A DNA stretch of 64,000 nt. It comes from Spirochaetota bacterium. Lineage in GTDB: Bacteria > Spirochaetota > Spirochaetia > Treponematales > Treponemataceae. Under the pieces are notes generated by a model. That model ran no database searches, was not told where the DNA came from, and saw only the letters and a list, made by a program, of their open reading frames with translations. Shown piece after piece: positions 1 through 7,734 of this stretch; positions within the stretch are counted from its first letter, which is position 1; every line of letters starts with the position of its first letter. The stretch is from the NCBI GenBank assembly GCA_023398165.1, contig JAEWSQ010000005.1:192523-256522 (forward strand), read 5' to 3'. A program made the translations under genes and the position numbers.

Positions 1-517
1 TTTTGACCGCCCATTCTTCGAGTGCCAAATACATGGCGCGGGGTCCGAGATCTGAACCTCCAATGCCGATCTGCACAACTGTAGTGAATTTTTCGCCCTT
101 AGCATTCACGATTGTTCCTGAGTGAACTTTTTCGGCAAAGGAGGCAATAGCATACTCCTGAGCCTTGTAAAAAGTTCTGCCGTTCTTACCCTCATAGGCA
201 ACGTCTTTTCCAAGCTGGCCGCGTACAAGATGATGAAGAACCTTCCGGTTCTCCCCGGTATTTATCACGTCTCCTTCGTACAATGCCTGATATTTTGCTG
301 TAAGCTGAGCCTCATCCGAGAGCTCCTGGAGCACTTTTAAAATCTGCGCATTAACCTGTTTTGCTGCATAATTATACACAAAGCCTGAAGCCATCGGCAC
401 CGAACAGGATGCCACACGCTCTGAAGTTAGTTCTTTCTGTAAATTTACCTGACCCTTAAGCGACAATAATTTTTTGTACGCATCAAGGCTGTCAAAATTT
501 TCCCATGCAATACTCAT
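1..517 (-). CDS. pgi: glucose-6-phosphate isomerase, N-terminal part (cut by window edge)
   Basis: The first 172 codons of a leftward gene that continues past the left edge. The translation starts MSIAWENF and contains GENRKVLHHLVRG and IGIGGSDLGPRAMYLALE, the conserved sugar-phosphate binding segments of phosphoglucose isomerase, which interconverts glucose-6-phosphate and fructose-6-phosphate in cytoplasmic glycolysis. An AGGGG ribosome binding site lies about 8 nt before the ATG. It follows argR on the same strand with a 41-bp gap. The active-site glutamate and lysine regions lie outside the window, so integrity cannot be judged. Confidence 0.93.
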   Translation of the reverse strand, partial: MSIAWENFDSLDAYKKLLSLKGQVNLQKELTSERVASCSVPMASGFVYNYAAKQVNAQILKVLQELSDEAQLTAKYQALYEGDVINTGENRKVLHHLVRGQLGKDVAYEGKNGRTFYKAQEYAIASFAEKVHSGTIVNAKGEKFTTVVQIGIGGSDLGPRAMYLALEEWAVK

Positions 518-558
518 TGTTTTTTCCCCTGATATACTGAATTTTTTCTGATAACTGC

Positions 559-1032
559 TTATTCGTCGAGTTCCGGTATTTTTAACTTGAGCATATCCAT
601 AAATTGCTCCCCGCTCACTCCTTCGCGGAGGCATGCAAACACGCAGTTGTCGCCGCCTGCAATTGTTCCGATTATTTCGTCAAATGCCATAGCGTCGAGG
701 GCTGCTGCAACCACATCGGCATAACCGGAGTAGGTTTTTACCACAACAATGTTCAAAGAATACTCAATGGATATGTATCCGCGTAAAAAATCCTGTACAA
801 GCGACTGCTCGGATTCCTGCCGTTCATCTTCACCCGGAAGCGTATACACATAGCCGTTGTGCCCGTCGGAAACCTTTCCCACTTTTAGAAGCTTCAAATC
901 CCTGGAAAGTGTTGCCTGGGTAACCTCGTAGCCCTCTTTCTGTAAATACCCTAAAAGAGCTTCCTGCGATTCGATGCGGTAGGTTTTAATCAACTTTTTA
1001 ATACTTTTTAACCGCGTCAGACGTTCTTTCAA
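559..1032 (-). CDS. argR: arginine repressor ArgR
   Basis: 157 residues, the usual ArgR length. The N-terminal winged helix carries the signature ATLSRDLK (about residues 40-47); the C-terminal oligomerisation and arginine-binding domain contains the segment IIGTIAGGDNCVF, matching the family's GTIAGDDT motif. ArgR is a hexameric arginine-responsive regulator of arginine synthesis or catabolism. It lies downstream of mutS2 on the same strand, but the 88-bp gap holds a promoter with two ARG-box-like sites, so it is probably autoregulated and independently transcribed. No arginine pathway gene is adjacent. Confidence 0.93.
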   Translation of the reverse strand: MKERLTRLKSIKKLIKTYRIESQEALLGYLQKEGYEVTQATLSRDLKLLKVGKVSDGHNGYVYTLPGEDERQESEQSLVQDFLRGYISIEYSLNIVVVKTYSGYADVVAAALDAMAFDEIIGTIAGGDNCVFACLREGVSGEQFMDMLKLKIPELDE

Positions 1033-1043
1033 TTTGTTACCCT

Positions 1044-1089
1044 CGTATAATTATGCAATAATAATGAATAAAGATTTCATAAATGTCAA
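1044..1089 (-). promoter_or_regulatory. argR promoter with two ARG-box-like operators
   Basis: On the minus strand a perfect -35 TTGACA (1084-1089) is followed after 17 bp by CATTAT (1061-1066). Two sites resemble the ARG box TGAATWWWWATTCA: TGCATAATTATACG (1044-1057, 11 of 14 positions) and, on the plus strand, TGAATAAAGATTTCA (1065-1079, one base too long). Their centres are 21.5 bp apart, the spacing usual for paired ARG boxes, and both overlap the promoter region. Autorepression is inferred. Confidence 0.6.
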
Positions 1090-1092
1090 GGC

Positions 1093-1118
1093 TAACATGC
1101 AGGTTAACCTGCATGTTA
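1093..1118. repeat. 26-bp perfect palindrome between mutS2 and argR
   Basis: TAACATGCAGGTT is followed directly by its exact reverse complement with no loop. It starts 3 bp after the mutS2 stop codon and ends just upstream of the argR -35 box. There is no T-run, so it is not a standard terminator. It may be a protein binding site or a transcript end. Confidence 0.7.
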
Positions 1119-1120
1119 CG

Positions 1121-3547
1121 CTACAGGTTTACGTAGGTTTTACCGGTTCCGCCGTCCTCAGGACGGGCAAAATGAAATTCTTTTATGCCCCCGTAGTTTT
1201 TTAAGTACTGATGCACTCCCTGCTGAAGAATGCCGTTTCCCTTTCCGTGAATGACAGAGAAGCTGTTAAGGTGATGAATAGCGCACAGATCAAGCTGCCT
1301 TTCCAAAGCCTTCATGGCCTCTTCATACCGCATGCCCAGAAGGCGCAGTTCAAAAACCGGTTTCGCTGCGGATAATGAAGCCTCCGGACTGGAAAAACTG
1401 ACTCTGGAACCGCTTGAATCTTCCTCTTTTTCCATCTCTATTGAAACTGACGGCTTAAACTCTTTTACCTCACAGGGAATTAAATCTTTTTCACCTACCG
1501 TCATTTTTAGACTTCCTACCTGAACGAGCCATGAACCCTTCTTTGCCTTTCCCGTAATGGTGCCTTTCATTTTTGAAGACTTAATAATAACCGGGCAGCC
1601 TTGAGCGAATTCCCGGGTACAGGATGTTTCACCGGTTTCCTCATTTTGCGTTTCCAGAAAACTTTCTTTTTCCGCGGAAAGACTATCATACTCGTCATCT
1701 ACCGATCGGGACAAAAGGGCTATAGTCTCTTTTACTTTAAGCGTTTTTTCCCTTGTTATGTCGCCCTCTCCTTCTTTAAGCTCGCGGACAAGGTTTTCAA
1801 GCATTTTACGGCTTTCATCGAGAAAGGCTTTGGACTTTTTATAGCCTTCCTCGCGGAGTTCCAGCTCCTTCTGCTTTAGTGAAAGAGATTTTAAGTCGAC
1901 CTTTCTCCAGGTATCGTTAATATACTGCTCTTTTTTGCGAAGCTCCTTTTCAAGAAGAGCTGCTTCCTCATGTTTTGCTGTCAGCCCCTTTATGAGTTCA
2001 GAGACATCGGCCTCGTGATTATTAATGTAGCCTTGAGCCTTATCGGCTACAGGAACAGGAAGCCCGCTTCTCCGCGCTATGTCGAGTGCATGACTTTCGC
2101 CGGGAACACCCATGAGTATACGGTAGGTAGGAGAAAGCGTCCGGCTGTCGAACTCTACCGAAGCATTGGTGCAGGTTGCGTGAGTATAGCCGTAATTTTT
2201 CAAAATTCCGTGATGTGTCGTAACCAAAACCATTGCATTGCGTTCTATGAGGCTGTCAAGAACTGCCATGGCTATGGCGCTTCCCTCCTGGGGATCGGTG
2301 CCGCTTCCAAGTTCATCGAGTAGAACGAGAGAGTTACTATCAGCTTGTGAAAGCATGATGCCTATATTTTTCATGTGGCCGGAAAAGGTTGATAATGACT
2401 GATCCAAAGACTGCTCATCGCCTATATCGGCAAAGACAGATGAAAAAACAGGGAGATAACTCCCCTCATTTGCCGGTATAGGAAAACCGCACTGGTTTAA
2501 AAGTGCAAAGAGGGCTATGGTTTTTAAAGTAACCGTCTTGCCTCCGGTATTCGGTCCTGTAATGATGAGGACCCGGCAGTTTTGCGTAAACTCCACATCA
2601 ACCGGAACGCAGCTTGAGCCGAGAAGCGGATGGCGTGCTTTTTTAAGTTTTAATCCCTGCTGTTCATGAGTTTCCATGGCGAAGGTGCACTGTATATCTT
2701 TACCCCATCGGGCTGCGGCATACGAGGCGTCGAGTTCGAGCATCAGTGTATGCGCAAACATAAAATCCTGATAATATTCGCGCAGTTTTACCGTAAGCTC
2801 TTTTAAGATGCGCCTTATTTCCTGGCTGAGACGGTGTTCCTCCTGAACGAGATCGTTATTTTTTTGAACGATGTCGTCAGGTTCTATGTAGACGGTCTGT
2901 CCCGTCTGTGAAACCTCGTGAACTATTCCCCGTACCTTTCCCCGGAAATTGGCTTTCACGGCAAGCACCTGACGGTCGCTCCGTAAGGCAGGAACATCGG
3001 ACTGGAGGGCATCGCGGAGACCTACGTCGCTTGTGTAGGATCTCATGGTATTTTCGATGTCGCGCCTGATCGCACCGATACTCCGCCTTATTTCGCGCAA
3101 TTCCGGAAGGTCGCGAAGCTGTCCCGAGGCATCTATGATGCGGAATATAGCATCATGAGCCGCATCAAGAGAGGGAAGCAGCGAAATTTTTTCTAAAAGA
3201 CGGGGAATATTCAGTTCTATAGAGGCTAGAGAGGTCTTAAGATGAGAGGAGGAAATGCAGAACTGCCCCAAGGCATTTACTTCTTCAAGCTCCAATACCG
3301 ATCCTTCCACAGGCAGTTTGGGAAAAATATAGGCACAGCTTTCCCACGGGCGCAGTGCGCCTGTTTTCCCCGAATCCAGGTAAAGCTTCCATTCAGAAGA
3401 AGGAATTTTCCAATAATCAATATCAGACTGTGTGGTGAACGGAAGACGTTCCTGAAGAAAGGCTTTACCTTCACTGCTCATGCAATAGCCCGCAATAGAA
3501 GAGCGTATGCGTAAAAAATCGAGTTGTTCTAAAGTTTTTAAGTCCAT
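1121..3547 (-). CDS. mutS2: endonuclease MutS2
   Basis: 808 residues, full length. The ATPase core has Walker A ITGPNTGGKT (about residue 330) and Walker B LVLLDELGSGTDPQEGS, as in MutS family proteins. It lacks the mismatch-recognition domain of MutS1, has a long coiled-coil and linker region, and ends in a Smr nuclease domain with the HGKGNG motif. MutS2 acts on branched DNA to limit recombination and, in some bacteria, on collided ribosomes. It follows rsgA by 12 bp, so the two are likely co-transcribed; a link to ribosome quality control would fit that pairing but is inference. Confidence 0.95.
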   Translation of the reverse strand: MDLKTLEQLDFLRIRSSIAGYCMSSEGKAFLQERLPFTTQSDIDYWKIPSSEWKLYLDSGKTGALRPWESCAYIFPKLPVEGSVLELEEVNALGQFCISSSHLKTSLASIELNIPRLLEKISLLPSLDAAHDAIFRIIDASGQLRDLPELREIRRSIGAIRRDIENTMRSYTSDVGLRDALQSDVPALRSDRQVLAVKANFRGKVRGIVHEVSQTGQTVYIEPDDIVQKNNDLVQEEHRLSQEIRRILKELTVKLREYYQDFMFAHTLMLELDASYAAARWGKDIQCTFAMETHEQQGLKLKKARHPLLGSSCVPVDVEFTQNCRVLIITGPNTGGKTVTLKTIALFALLNQCGFPIPANEGSYLPVFSSVFADIGDEQSLDQSLSTFSGHMKNIGIMLSQADSNSLVLLDELGSGTDPQEGSAIAMAVLDSLIERNAMVLVTTHHGILKNYGYTHATCTNASVEFDSRTLSPTYRILMGVPGESHALDIARRSGLPVPVADKAQGYINNHEADVSELIKGLTAKHEEAALLEKELRKKEQYINDTWRKVDLKSLSLKQKELELREEGYKKSKAFLDESRKMLENLVRELKEGEGDITREKTLKVKETIALLSRSVDDEYDSLSAEKESFLETQNEETGETSCTREFAQGCPVIIKSSKMKGTITGKAKKGSWLVQVGSLKMTVGEKDLIPCEVKEFKPSVSIEMEKEEDSSGSRVSFSSPEASLSAAKPVFELRLLGMRYEEAMKALERQLDLCAIHHLNSFSVIHGKGNGILQQGVHQYLKNYGGIKEFHFARPEDGGTGKTYVNL

Positions 3548-3559
3548 GAATCTTGTATG

Positions 3560-4558
3560 TTAGTCTGCCCAGCTGCCGGTTTTTATTTCATCTCTAATAC
3601 GCTGCCAGCTGTCAAAGCGTTCTTCGCTTATAACGCCTGCATATACTGCTTCAAGTATTTTACAGCCGGATTCTGTTTCGTGTGAGCATGACATGCCGAA
3701 CGAACACGTTCCAACCAGCGGTTTCATTTCGCGGAAATACAGTGCAAGATCATCAGCTTCAATATCGTGAAGTACAAACCGGCGAACACCGGGTGTATCA
3801 ATAATAGAAGCAATGGCGCCTGACCGTCCGCCGACAAGGGCTTCATTTAATTCCAGATGAAACAGCATACCCTTTGTGGTTGTATGTGTTCCTCTGCCGT
3901 ATTTTTCAGATAAACTGCCCGTTTTAAGCACTACAGAGGAATCGAGCACATTGATTATACTCGATTTGCCTACACCGGACTGTCCCATAAAAGCGCATAA
4001 TTTTCCTTCAAGCATAGACGCGAAGTGCGGCAATCCTTCACCGGTCTTTGCTGAAACTTTAAGCACAGTATAGCCTATTCTCTCCCATTCTGCAATTCGC
4101 TCATAAAAATCCAGATCAGTAGGATCTGCAAGATCAAATTTATTGATGACAATAACAGGTTCTATCCCTGCATATTCGGCCTGTGCAAGGGCGCGGTCAA
4201 TGAAGCGGGGACGGAAGGGCGGTTCATCGGGCGTCGTTACAATAATTATGTGGTCAAGATTTGCCGATAGAAGCTGGGGAGAACGCCCCTTAACATTCCA
4301 CCGTACAAATTCGTTTTTTCTCGGCACTAACGAGGTTATCTGCCCCTCATCCTCTGAAAGCTCGTCGGCATCAAGCTCCACGCAGTCGCCGGGAGCAAGA
4401 GGATTGTAATACCCCTGTGATTCCTTGAGTTTTTTTCCTTTTAAACTGCACTGGCGGATGACACCGTCATCACATTCAACTTCGAAAAAATTGTTGCTCC
4501 CGCCTAAGACCGTTCCCTGCATGGAATTAAGTTTTACCGATAATGCATACATTGTCAA
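3560..4558 (-). CDS. rsgA: ribosome small subunit GTPase RsgA
   Basis: 332 residues with the circularly permuted GTPase order of RsgA: an N-terminal OB-fold, then G4 VINKFD, G5 VSAKTGEG, G1 GQSGVGKSS, and G3 DTPGVRRF. The C-terminal zinc-binding segment holds Cys and His residues in CSFGMSCSHETESGC. RsgA promotes late 30S maturation. The first codon is a TTG at 4556-4558, 10 nt after GGAGGGG; an in-frame ATG two codons later (4552) is the alternative. It is divergent from the tRNA-Gln promoter. Confidence 0.93.
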   Translation of the reverse strand: MTMYALSVKLNSMQGTVLGGSNNFFEVECDDGVIRQCSLKGKKLKESQGYYNPLAPGDCVELDADELSEDEGQITSLVPRKNEFVRWNVKGRSPQLLSANLDHIIIVTTPDEPPFRPRFIDRALAQAEYAGIEPVIVINKFDLADPTDLDFYERIAEWERIGYTVLKVSAKTGEGLPHFASMLEGKLCAFMGQSGVGKSSIINVLDSSVVLKTGSLSEKYGRGTHTTTKGMLFHLELNEALVGGRSGAIASIIDTPGVRRFVLHDIEADDLALYFREMKPLVGTCSFGMSCSHETESGCKILEAVYAGVISEERFDSWQRIRDEIKTGSWAD

Positions 4559-4613
4559 TGCCTTTTTTCCCCTCCCCGGCTCGAGGAAAAATACAGGAAA
4601 AAGATAGAGTATC

Positions 4614-4642
4614 TTGACTTTTTAAGTGCAAGTTGCTATATT
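4614..4642 (+). promoter_or_regulatory. tRNA-Gln promoter
   Basis: TTGACT, a 17-bp spacer and TATATT end about 15 bp before the mature tRNA 5' end, the expected place for a tRNA promoter. Confidence 0.7.
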
Positions 4643-4657
4643 TCTTTCGTTGCATCA

Positions 4658-4730
4658 TTCCCCGATAGTGTAACGGTAGCACTACAGATTCTGGTTCTGT
4701 TTGTGGGGGTTCAAATCCTCCTTGGGGAAC
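4658..4730 (+). tRNA. tRNA-Gln (anticodon CTG)
   Basis: A cloverleaf folds with acceptor TTCCCCG/TGGGGAA (one G-U pair), anticodon loop TTCTGGT reading CAG, and T-loop TTCAAAT. No CCA is encoded. A terminator hairpin follows 5 bp later. Confidence 0.93.
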
Positions 4731-4734
4731 TTCA

Positions 4735-4762
4735 GGCTGATTCCTAGTAATCAGCCTTTTTT
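4735..4762 (+). terminator. terminator after tRNA-Gln
   Basis: GGCTGATT, a 6-nt loop, AATCAGCC and then six T residues: a perfect 8-bp stem rho-independent terminator. Confidence 0.92.
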
Positions 4763-4801
4763 GTTAGTGAAAAAGCTCGATTTTTGTTGAGCATAATTAA
4801 T

Positions 4802-4822
4802 CAAGTTTTCTGTGAAAACTTG
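4802..4822. repeat. 21-bp hairpin between the two tRNA genes
   Basis: CAAGTTTTC, loop TGT, GAAAACTTG. A perfect stem without a T-run, one of two consecutive inverted repeats in the 105-bp spacer between tRNA-Gln and tRNA-Glu. Confidence 0.6.
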
Positions 4823-4824
4823 AA

Positions 4825-4866
4825 AAGCTGGCAATATTGAAAATCCCTTTTCAATATTGCCAGCTT
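4825..4866. repeat. 42-bp perfect inverted repeat abutting tRNA-Glu
   Basis: A 19-bp arm (AAGCTGGCAATATTGAAAA) and its exact reverse complement are separated by TCCC and end one base before the tRNA-Glu 5' end. No T-run follows. It could be a processing signal or a mobile repeat. Confidence 0.75.
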
Positions 4867-4867
4867 A

Positions 4868-4939
4868 GGTCCCTTCGTCTATCGGTTAGGACAAAAGATT
4901 CTCAATCTTTAAAGACGGGTTCGATTCCCGTAGGGACCG
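4868..4939 (+). tRNA. tRNA-Glu (anticodon CTC)
   Basis: 72 nt. Acceptor GGTCCCT/AGGGACC, anticodon loop TTCTCAA, T-arm GGGTTCGATTCCC, discriminator G, no encoded CCA. The sequence resembles bacterial tRNA-Glu throughout. Pieces of its 3' half recur downstream at 4990-5004 (inverted) and 5205-5220 (direct). Confidence 0.93.
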
Positions 4940-4948
4940 AAATGTTTT

Positions 4949-4978
4949 AGGACAGCTCGAATGAGCTGTCCTTTTTTT
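4949..4978 (+). terminator. terminator after tRNA-Glu
   Basis: AGGACAGCTC, loop GAAT, GAGCTGTCCT, then a T-run. It is similar in sequence to the terminator at 5430-5455. Confidence 0.92.
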
Positions 4979-4989
4979 AGTTTATTGCT

Positions 4990-5004
4990 ACGGGAATCGA
5001 ACCC
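4990..5004 (-). pseudogene. inverted 15-nt copy of the tRNA-Glu T-arm
   Basis: ACGGGAATCGAACCC is the exact reverse complement of tRNA-Glu bases 4917-4931 and lies 50 bp downstream of the gene. A similar but poorer fragment (ATCGAACCCCGCA) occurs near 5490. Too short to be a gene; read as tRNA debris. Confidence 0.6.
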
Positions 5005-5015
5005 CGCAGTGAGCT

Positions 5016-5111
5016 AAGCAGTAGAAACATCCTGTTTCTACTGCTTGCCGAGTTTGCTTTAGCAAACTCGAGTCTACTAGCCGAATTAGGCGCCGTCCCT
5101 GGCGCATCATT
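5016..5111 (+). repeat. 96-bp structured repeat, copy 1
   Basis: Three hairpins in order: AAGCAGTAGAAACA/TGTTTCTACTGCTT with loop TCC; CGAGTTTGCT/AGCAAACTCG; GCGCC/GGCGC with a TCCC-containing loop. The unit ends ATCATT. Copies at 5222 and 5319 keep the fold with paired base changes. Confidence 0.8.
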
Positions 5112-5204
5112 GAAGGCGAGGATTAGTGCGCAAGGATGCGCACGGCAGCGAACGGAGGCGGGGCGGAAGGAGCGTACACGATGTACGCGACTAAAGCCCT
5201 TCGC
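5112..5204. other. GC-rich spacer between repeat copies 1 and 2
   Basis: Non-coding by appearance. It holds two further hairpins, GTGCGC-AAGGAT-GCGCAC and GCGTACA-CGA-TGTACGC, enclosed by TTAGT and ACTAA. The AAGGAT loop is the reverse complement of the ATCCTT found in the third hairpin of repeat copies 2 and 3. Short open frames here on both strands have no start signal and follow the repeat. Confidence 0.5.
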
Positions 5205-5220
5205 ATTCCCGTAGGGACCG
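5205..5220 (+). pseudogene. direct 16-nt copy of the tRNA-Glu 3' end
   Basis: ATTCCCGTAGGGACCG is identical to tRNA-Glu 4924-4939, through the discriminator base. Repeat copy 2 starts one base later. It looks like the trace of a duplicated tRNA 3' end or an attachment-site footprint. Confidence 0.7.
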
Positions 5221-5221
5221 T

Positions 5222-5318
5222 AAGCAGTTGCAACTTCCTGTTGCAACTGCTTGCCGAGTTTGCTTTAGCAAACTCGAGTCCAGTAACCACCTCAGGGCGC
5301 CATCCTTGGCGCATCATT
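5222..5318 (+). repeat. 96-bp structured repeat, copy 2
   Basis: Hairpin 1 is AAGCAGTTGCAAC/GTTGCAACTGCTT, differing from copy 1 by two compensated base pairs. Hairpin 2 is identical to copy 1. Hairpin 3 is GCGCCA-TCCT-TGGCGC. It ends ATCATT and is joined directly to copy 3. Confidence 0.8.
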
Positions 5319-5414
5319 ACGTAAGCTCAACTTCCTGTCTCGCTTACGTTCCGAGTTTGCTAAAGCAAACTCGAGTCTACAAGCCTCTCCGGGCGACATC
5401 CTTGTCGCATCATT
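5319..5414 (+). repeat. 96-bp structured repeat, copy 3
   Basis: Hairpin 1 is ACGTAAGC/GCTTACGT, a different stem sequence with pairing kept. Hairpin 2 differs only in the loop. Hairpin 3 is GCGACA-TCCT-TGTCGC, where C-G pairs of copy 2 became A-T. It ends ATCATT. Confidence 0.8.
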
Positions 5415-5429
5415 AGGTATAACACCAAG

Positions 5430-5455
5430 GCAGCTCGCTAGAGCTGCTTTTTTTT
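5430..5455 (+). terminator. terminator after the repeat array
   Basis: GCAGCTC, loop GCTA, GAGCTGC, then eight T residues. Flanking CACCAA and TTGGTG extend the stem. Its similarity to the tRNA-Glu terminator suggests that the locus was duplicated or split by the repeats. Confidence 0.88.
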
Positions 5456-5937
5456 GGTGCTGCGGGAATTAACAGCGAAGCTTCAAGTTATCGAACCCCG
5501 CATTCTCAGGATGAAGAAGCAGAGAGATTAGTTTTCCCGTCATTTTCCATCTTTTTGAATATGTTAAGTATGTTGTCGAAGTTGTTTTCTTTTACAACAG
5601 CAGACGAGTCACTAAGTCTTGCAGCACCTGCTTCTTCCTGCCCGATCTCTGCATATGCAATACCAGGATTCAGATTTAGAACAGCTATTGCATAAAAATT
5701 ACCTGATTTCAATGGCAATCATTCATGCCGTTATTACATGAAATATAGCTTCGCCATTATTCATTAATCTGCTATAAACTATGGAAAGTTCTTCAGAAAA
5801 AAATCAGCTTTTTCTACGGTTTGAAGCTGTATTTCTGTTATTACTTCTTCAAATACCTGTAAAGATAAAGAATACTATTCAAATAGTACTTCACTAGTTT
5901 TTCTCCGGATACGCAATATAAATCATTTTTCCTCTTA
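5456..5937. other. no supported gene
   Basis: The stretch holds a leftward 70-codon open frame (5506-5718) with only a TTG start, no ribosome binding site and no recognisable family. It may be the tail of a decayed gene. The remainder to 5937 is AT-rich with no clear signal. Confidence 0.4.
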
Positions 5938-6738
5938 TTACCACAAAATTGCTATAGATCGTTTTCCCAGAATATAATCATCAAAAACCACTTTACCGGG
6001 ACTCTGTGAAATACCACAGCATACATGAAGAGGCAGTAAATGTTCCTCCCTCGGGTGACAGTATGCTGCGTTTGGAAATTGCTTCCATCCCGCAAGTTTT
6101 TTTGCAGTTAATTCACTATTTGTACTAGAGCATGTGTTAATTATTTCATCTTGAAAAAGATCATTTTTCAGATCCTTCATATTATCAGTATTCCATGTAA
6201 ATTCATTCATATTATGAAAAGAAAAACCGGAACCAATTATCAGTATGTTTTGAGACAACAGTGGCGTCAATGCTTTACCCATCTCTATATGCTTTTCCGG
6301 ATCAAGCCCTTTTATCAATGAGAGTTGTACTGCAGGAATTGAACACTCCGGATACATTAACATTAACGGTATAAAAACTCCGTGATCAAAACCTCGATCA
6401 GTCTTAATTTCAGATTCCATTCCGGAAACGGTGAGCAGCTCATGGACTTGCTGAGCAAGACCCGGGTTCCCCGGCAGATTATACTGTAATGAATATGCTT
6501 CTTTTGGAAATCCATAGTAATCATACAACAACTCAGGTTCTTCATGCCCGATTATGGATGGTTTTTTTTCTTCCCAATGTGCGCTGATTACAATGACTGC
6601 ATCAGGTTTTCTAATGGTGTTCCTGATTTGACTCATAAATTGAATCATTTTTTCATGACTTTGATCTCCCAGTATGGGAAGCGGTCCGCCGCCGTGAGAT
6701 ACATATACAACTGTACCTGTCTTCTTACCTTTGTTCAT
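5938..6738 (-). CDS. LigB/DODA-type extradiol aromatic dioxygenase
   Basis: 266 residues, typical of the YgiD/4,5-DOPA dioxygenase branch of the class III extradiol family. Visible metal and active-site motifs are SHGGGPLPI near the N-terminus, VISAHWE (about residue 50), LLYDYYGFP, RGFDHGVFIPL (about 115-125) and IGSGFSFHN. These enzymes open catechol-type rings using a mononuclear metal, usually zinc or iron. The true substrate cannot be inferred. It stands alone, leftward, in an accessory stretch with other unlinked enzymes. Confidence 0.87.
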   Translation of the reverse strand: MNKGKKTGTVVYVSHGGGPLPILGDQSHEKMIQFMSQIRNTIRKPDAVIVISAHWEEKKPSIIGHEEPELLYDYYGFPKEAYSLQYNLPGNPGLAQQVHELLTVSGMESEIKTDRGFDHGVFIPLMLMYPECSIPAVQLSLIKGLDPEKHIEMGKALTPLLSQNILIIGSGFSFHNMNEFTWNTDNMKDLKNDLFQDEIINTCSSTNSELTAKKLAGWKQFPNAAYCHPREEHLLPLHVCCGISQSPGKVVFDDYILGKRSIAILW

Positions 6739-6826
6739 GATTTCTTTACCTCAATATGGTGATTGATTATAGTATAAACAATCCGGTATATCATGTCTGA
6801 CGGGGCACTTTGAAGCAGTTACCGGG

Positions 6827-7585
6827 TTAAATTTCGATTGATTCACCCGGACTTAATAATACAACATTATTACCAAGGCTTTCTTTACTATAATTTTTTT
6901 CTTGATAATGTGAAAAAGTGCCGAAATGAACAGGTAAAAGATACTTTGGTTTATATGCTCTATTTAATCTCAGTACATCTCTTTGATTATTTGTAATTCT
7001 TCCAAGTACCCTGCCTAATAAACCGCTTCCAACAGATGCAGAGCCTGCATTTGCAATTATTAAATCGATAGGTAAACCGGCCAGCTGCTGTTTTTGTTTT
7101 TTAAAAACATCATCCCCTGTTATATAAATTACATACCTTTTGTTTTGATTTTCCAATTCAATTACATAACCTGTGTTTTTCCCAACTAAATGACCAATAA
7201 TTTTATTGCTGCCATGCACGGCAGCAACAGCAGTAATAATAATTTTTGTATCTTTTAGTGTTTCAGTAAAACTTTCATTGTTTTGCAGCGTAATTTGTGT
7301 ATTTGTATTTATTTTGTCTTTATACTCATTAGCTACTGCAATATTTGATGTAACAACACTTTTTGCAATATCATCAAAATGATCTGAATGAAAATGGGTG
7401 ATTAAAAGTACATCAATGTTCTGCAGGATCTCTTTATCATACTCAGGATTATTTAACCGCGTGCTTTTAAAATATCGATAATCTTGTATAGTACCTTTCT
7501 TGCATAAAACCGGATCACATACTATTTTTAAACCATTCACTTGAATTACTACTGTCGCACCGCCGATCCACGTAACTTTCATCAT
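6827..7585 (-). CDS. metallo-beta-lactamase fold hydrolase (UlaG/YcjG-like)
   Basis: About 252 residues from the ATG at 7585. The N-terminus MKVTWIGGATVVIQ and the zinc motif THFHSDHFDD mark an MBL-fold protein of the UlaG-like group; later parts include TGDDVF and LLPVHFGTFSHY, placing further metal ligands. An in-frame GTG at 7636 would add 17 residues, but AGGCAGG sits just before the ATG pair and the fold begins there, so the shorter start is chosen. Substrate unknown. Confidence 0.85.
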   Translation of the reverse strand: MMKVTWIGGATVVIQVNGLKIVCDPVLCKKGTIQDYRYFKSTRLNNPEYDKEILQNIDVLLITHFHSDHFDDIAKSVVTSNIAVANEYKDKINTNTQITLQNNESFTETLKDTKIIITAVAAVHGSNKIIGHLVGKNTGYVIELENQNKRYVIYITGDDVFKKQKQQLAGLPIDLIIANAGSASVGSGLLGRVLGRITNNQRDVLRLNRAYKPKYLLPVHFGTFSHYQEKNYSKESLGNNVVLLSPGESIEI

Positions 7586-7734
7586 AACCTGCCTAATTAA
7601 TATGTTCCCCGCCCCGCCGTCATTTCTATCAATCACGATAACCAGCAGATCAGCGTAAGTTTGTTCTGTCCCGGATTCTCAAATACAGGTATGAAGGGAT
7701 GAATTGCCGGTTAAAACTGCCGTGCTCACACCCT

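Noticed and set aside
5016..5414. Possible CRISPR array
   Set aside because: Repeats are 96 bp with covarying stems, only three copies, no regular spacers and no cas genes.
4977..5416. Several short frames on both strands across the repeat array
   Set aside because: They follow the repeats and hairpins, have no start signals, and repeat each other's sequence.
5506..5718. Leftward 70-codon open frame
   Set aside because: TTG start, no ribosome binding site, no family; next to tRNA debris and repeats.
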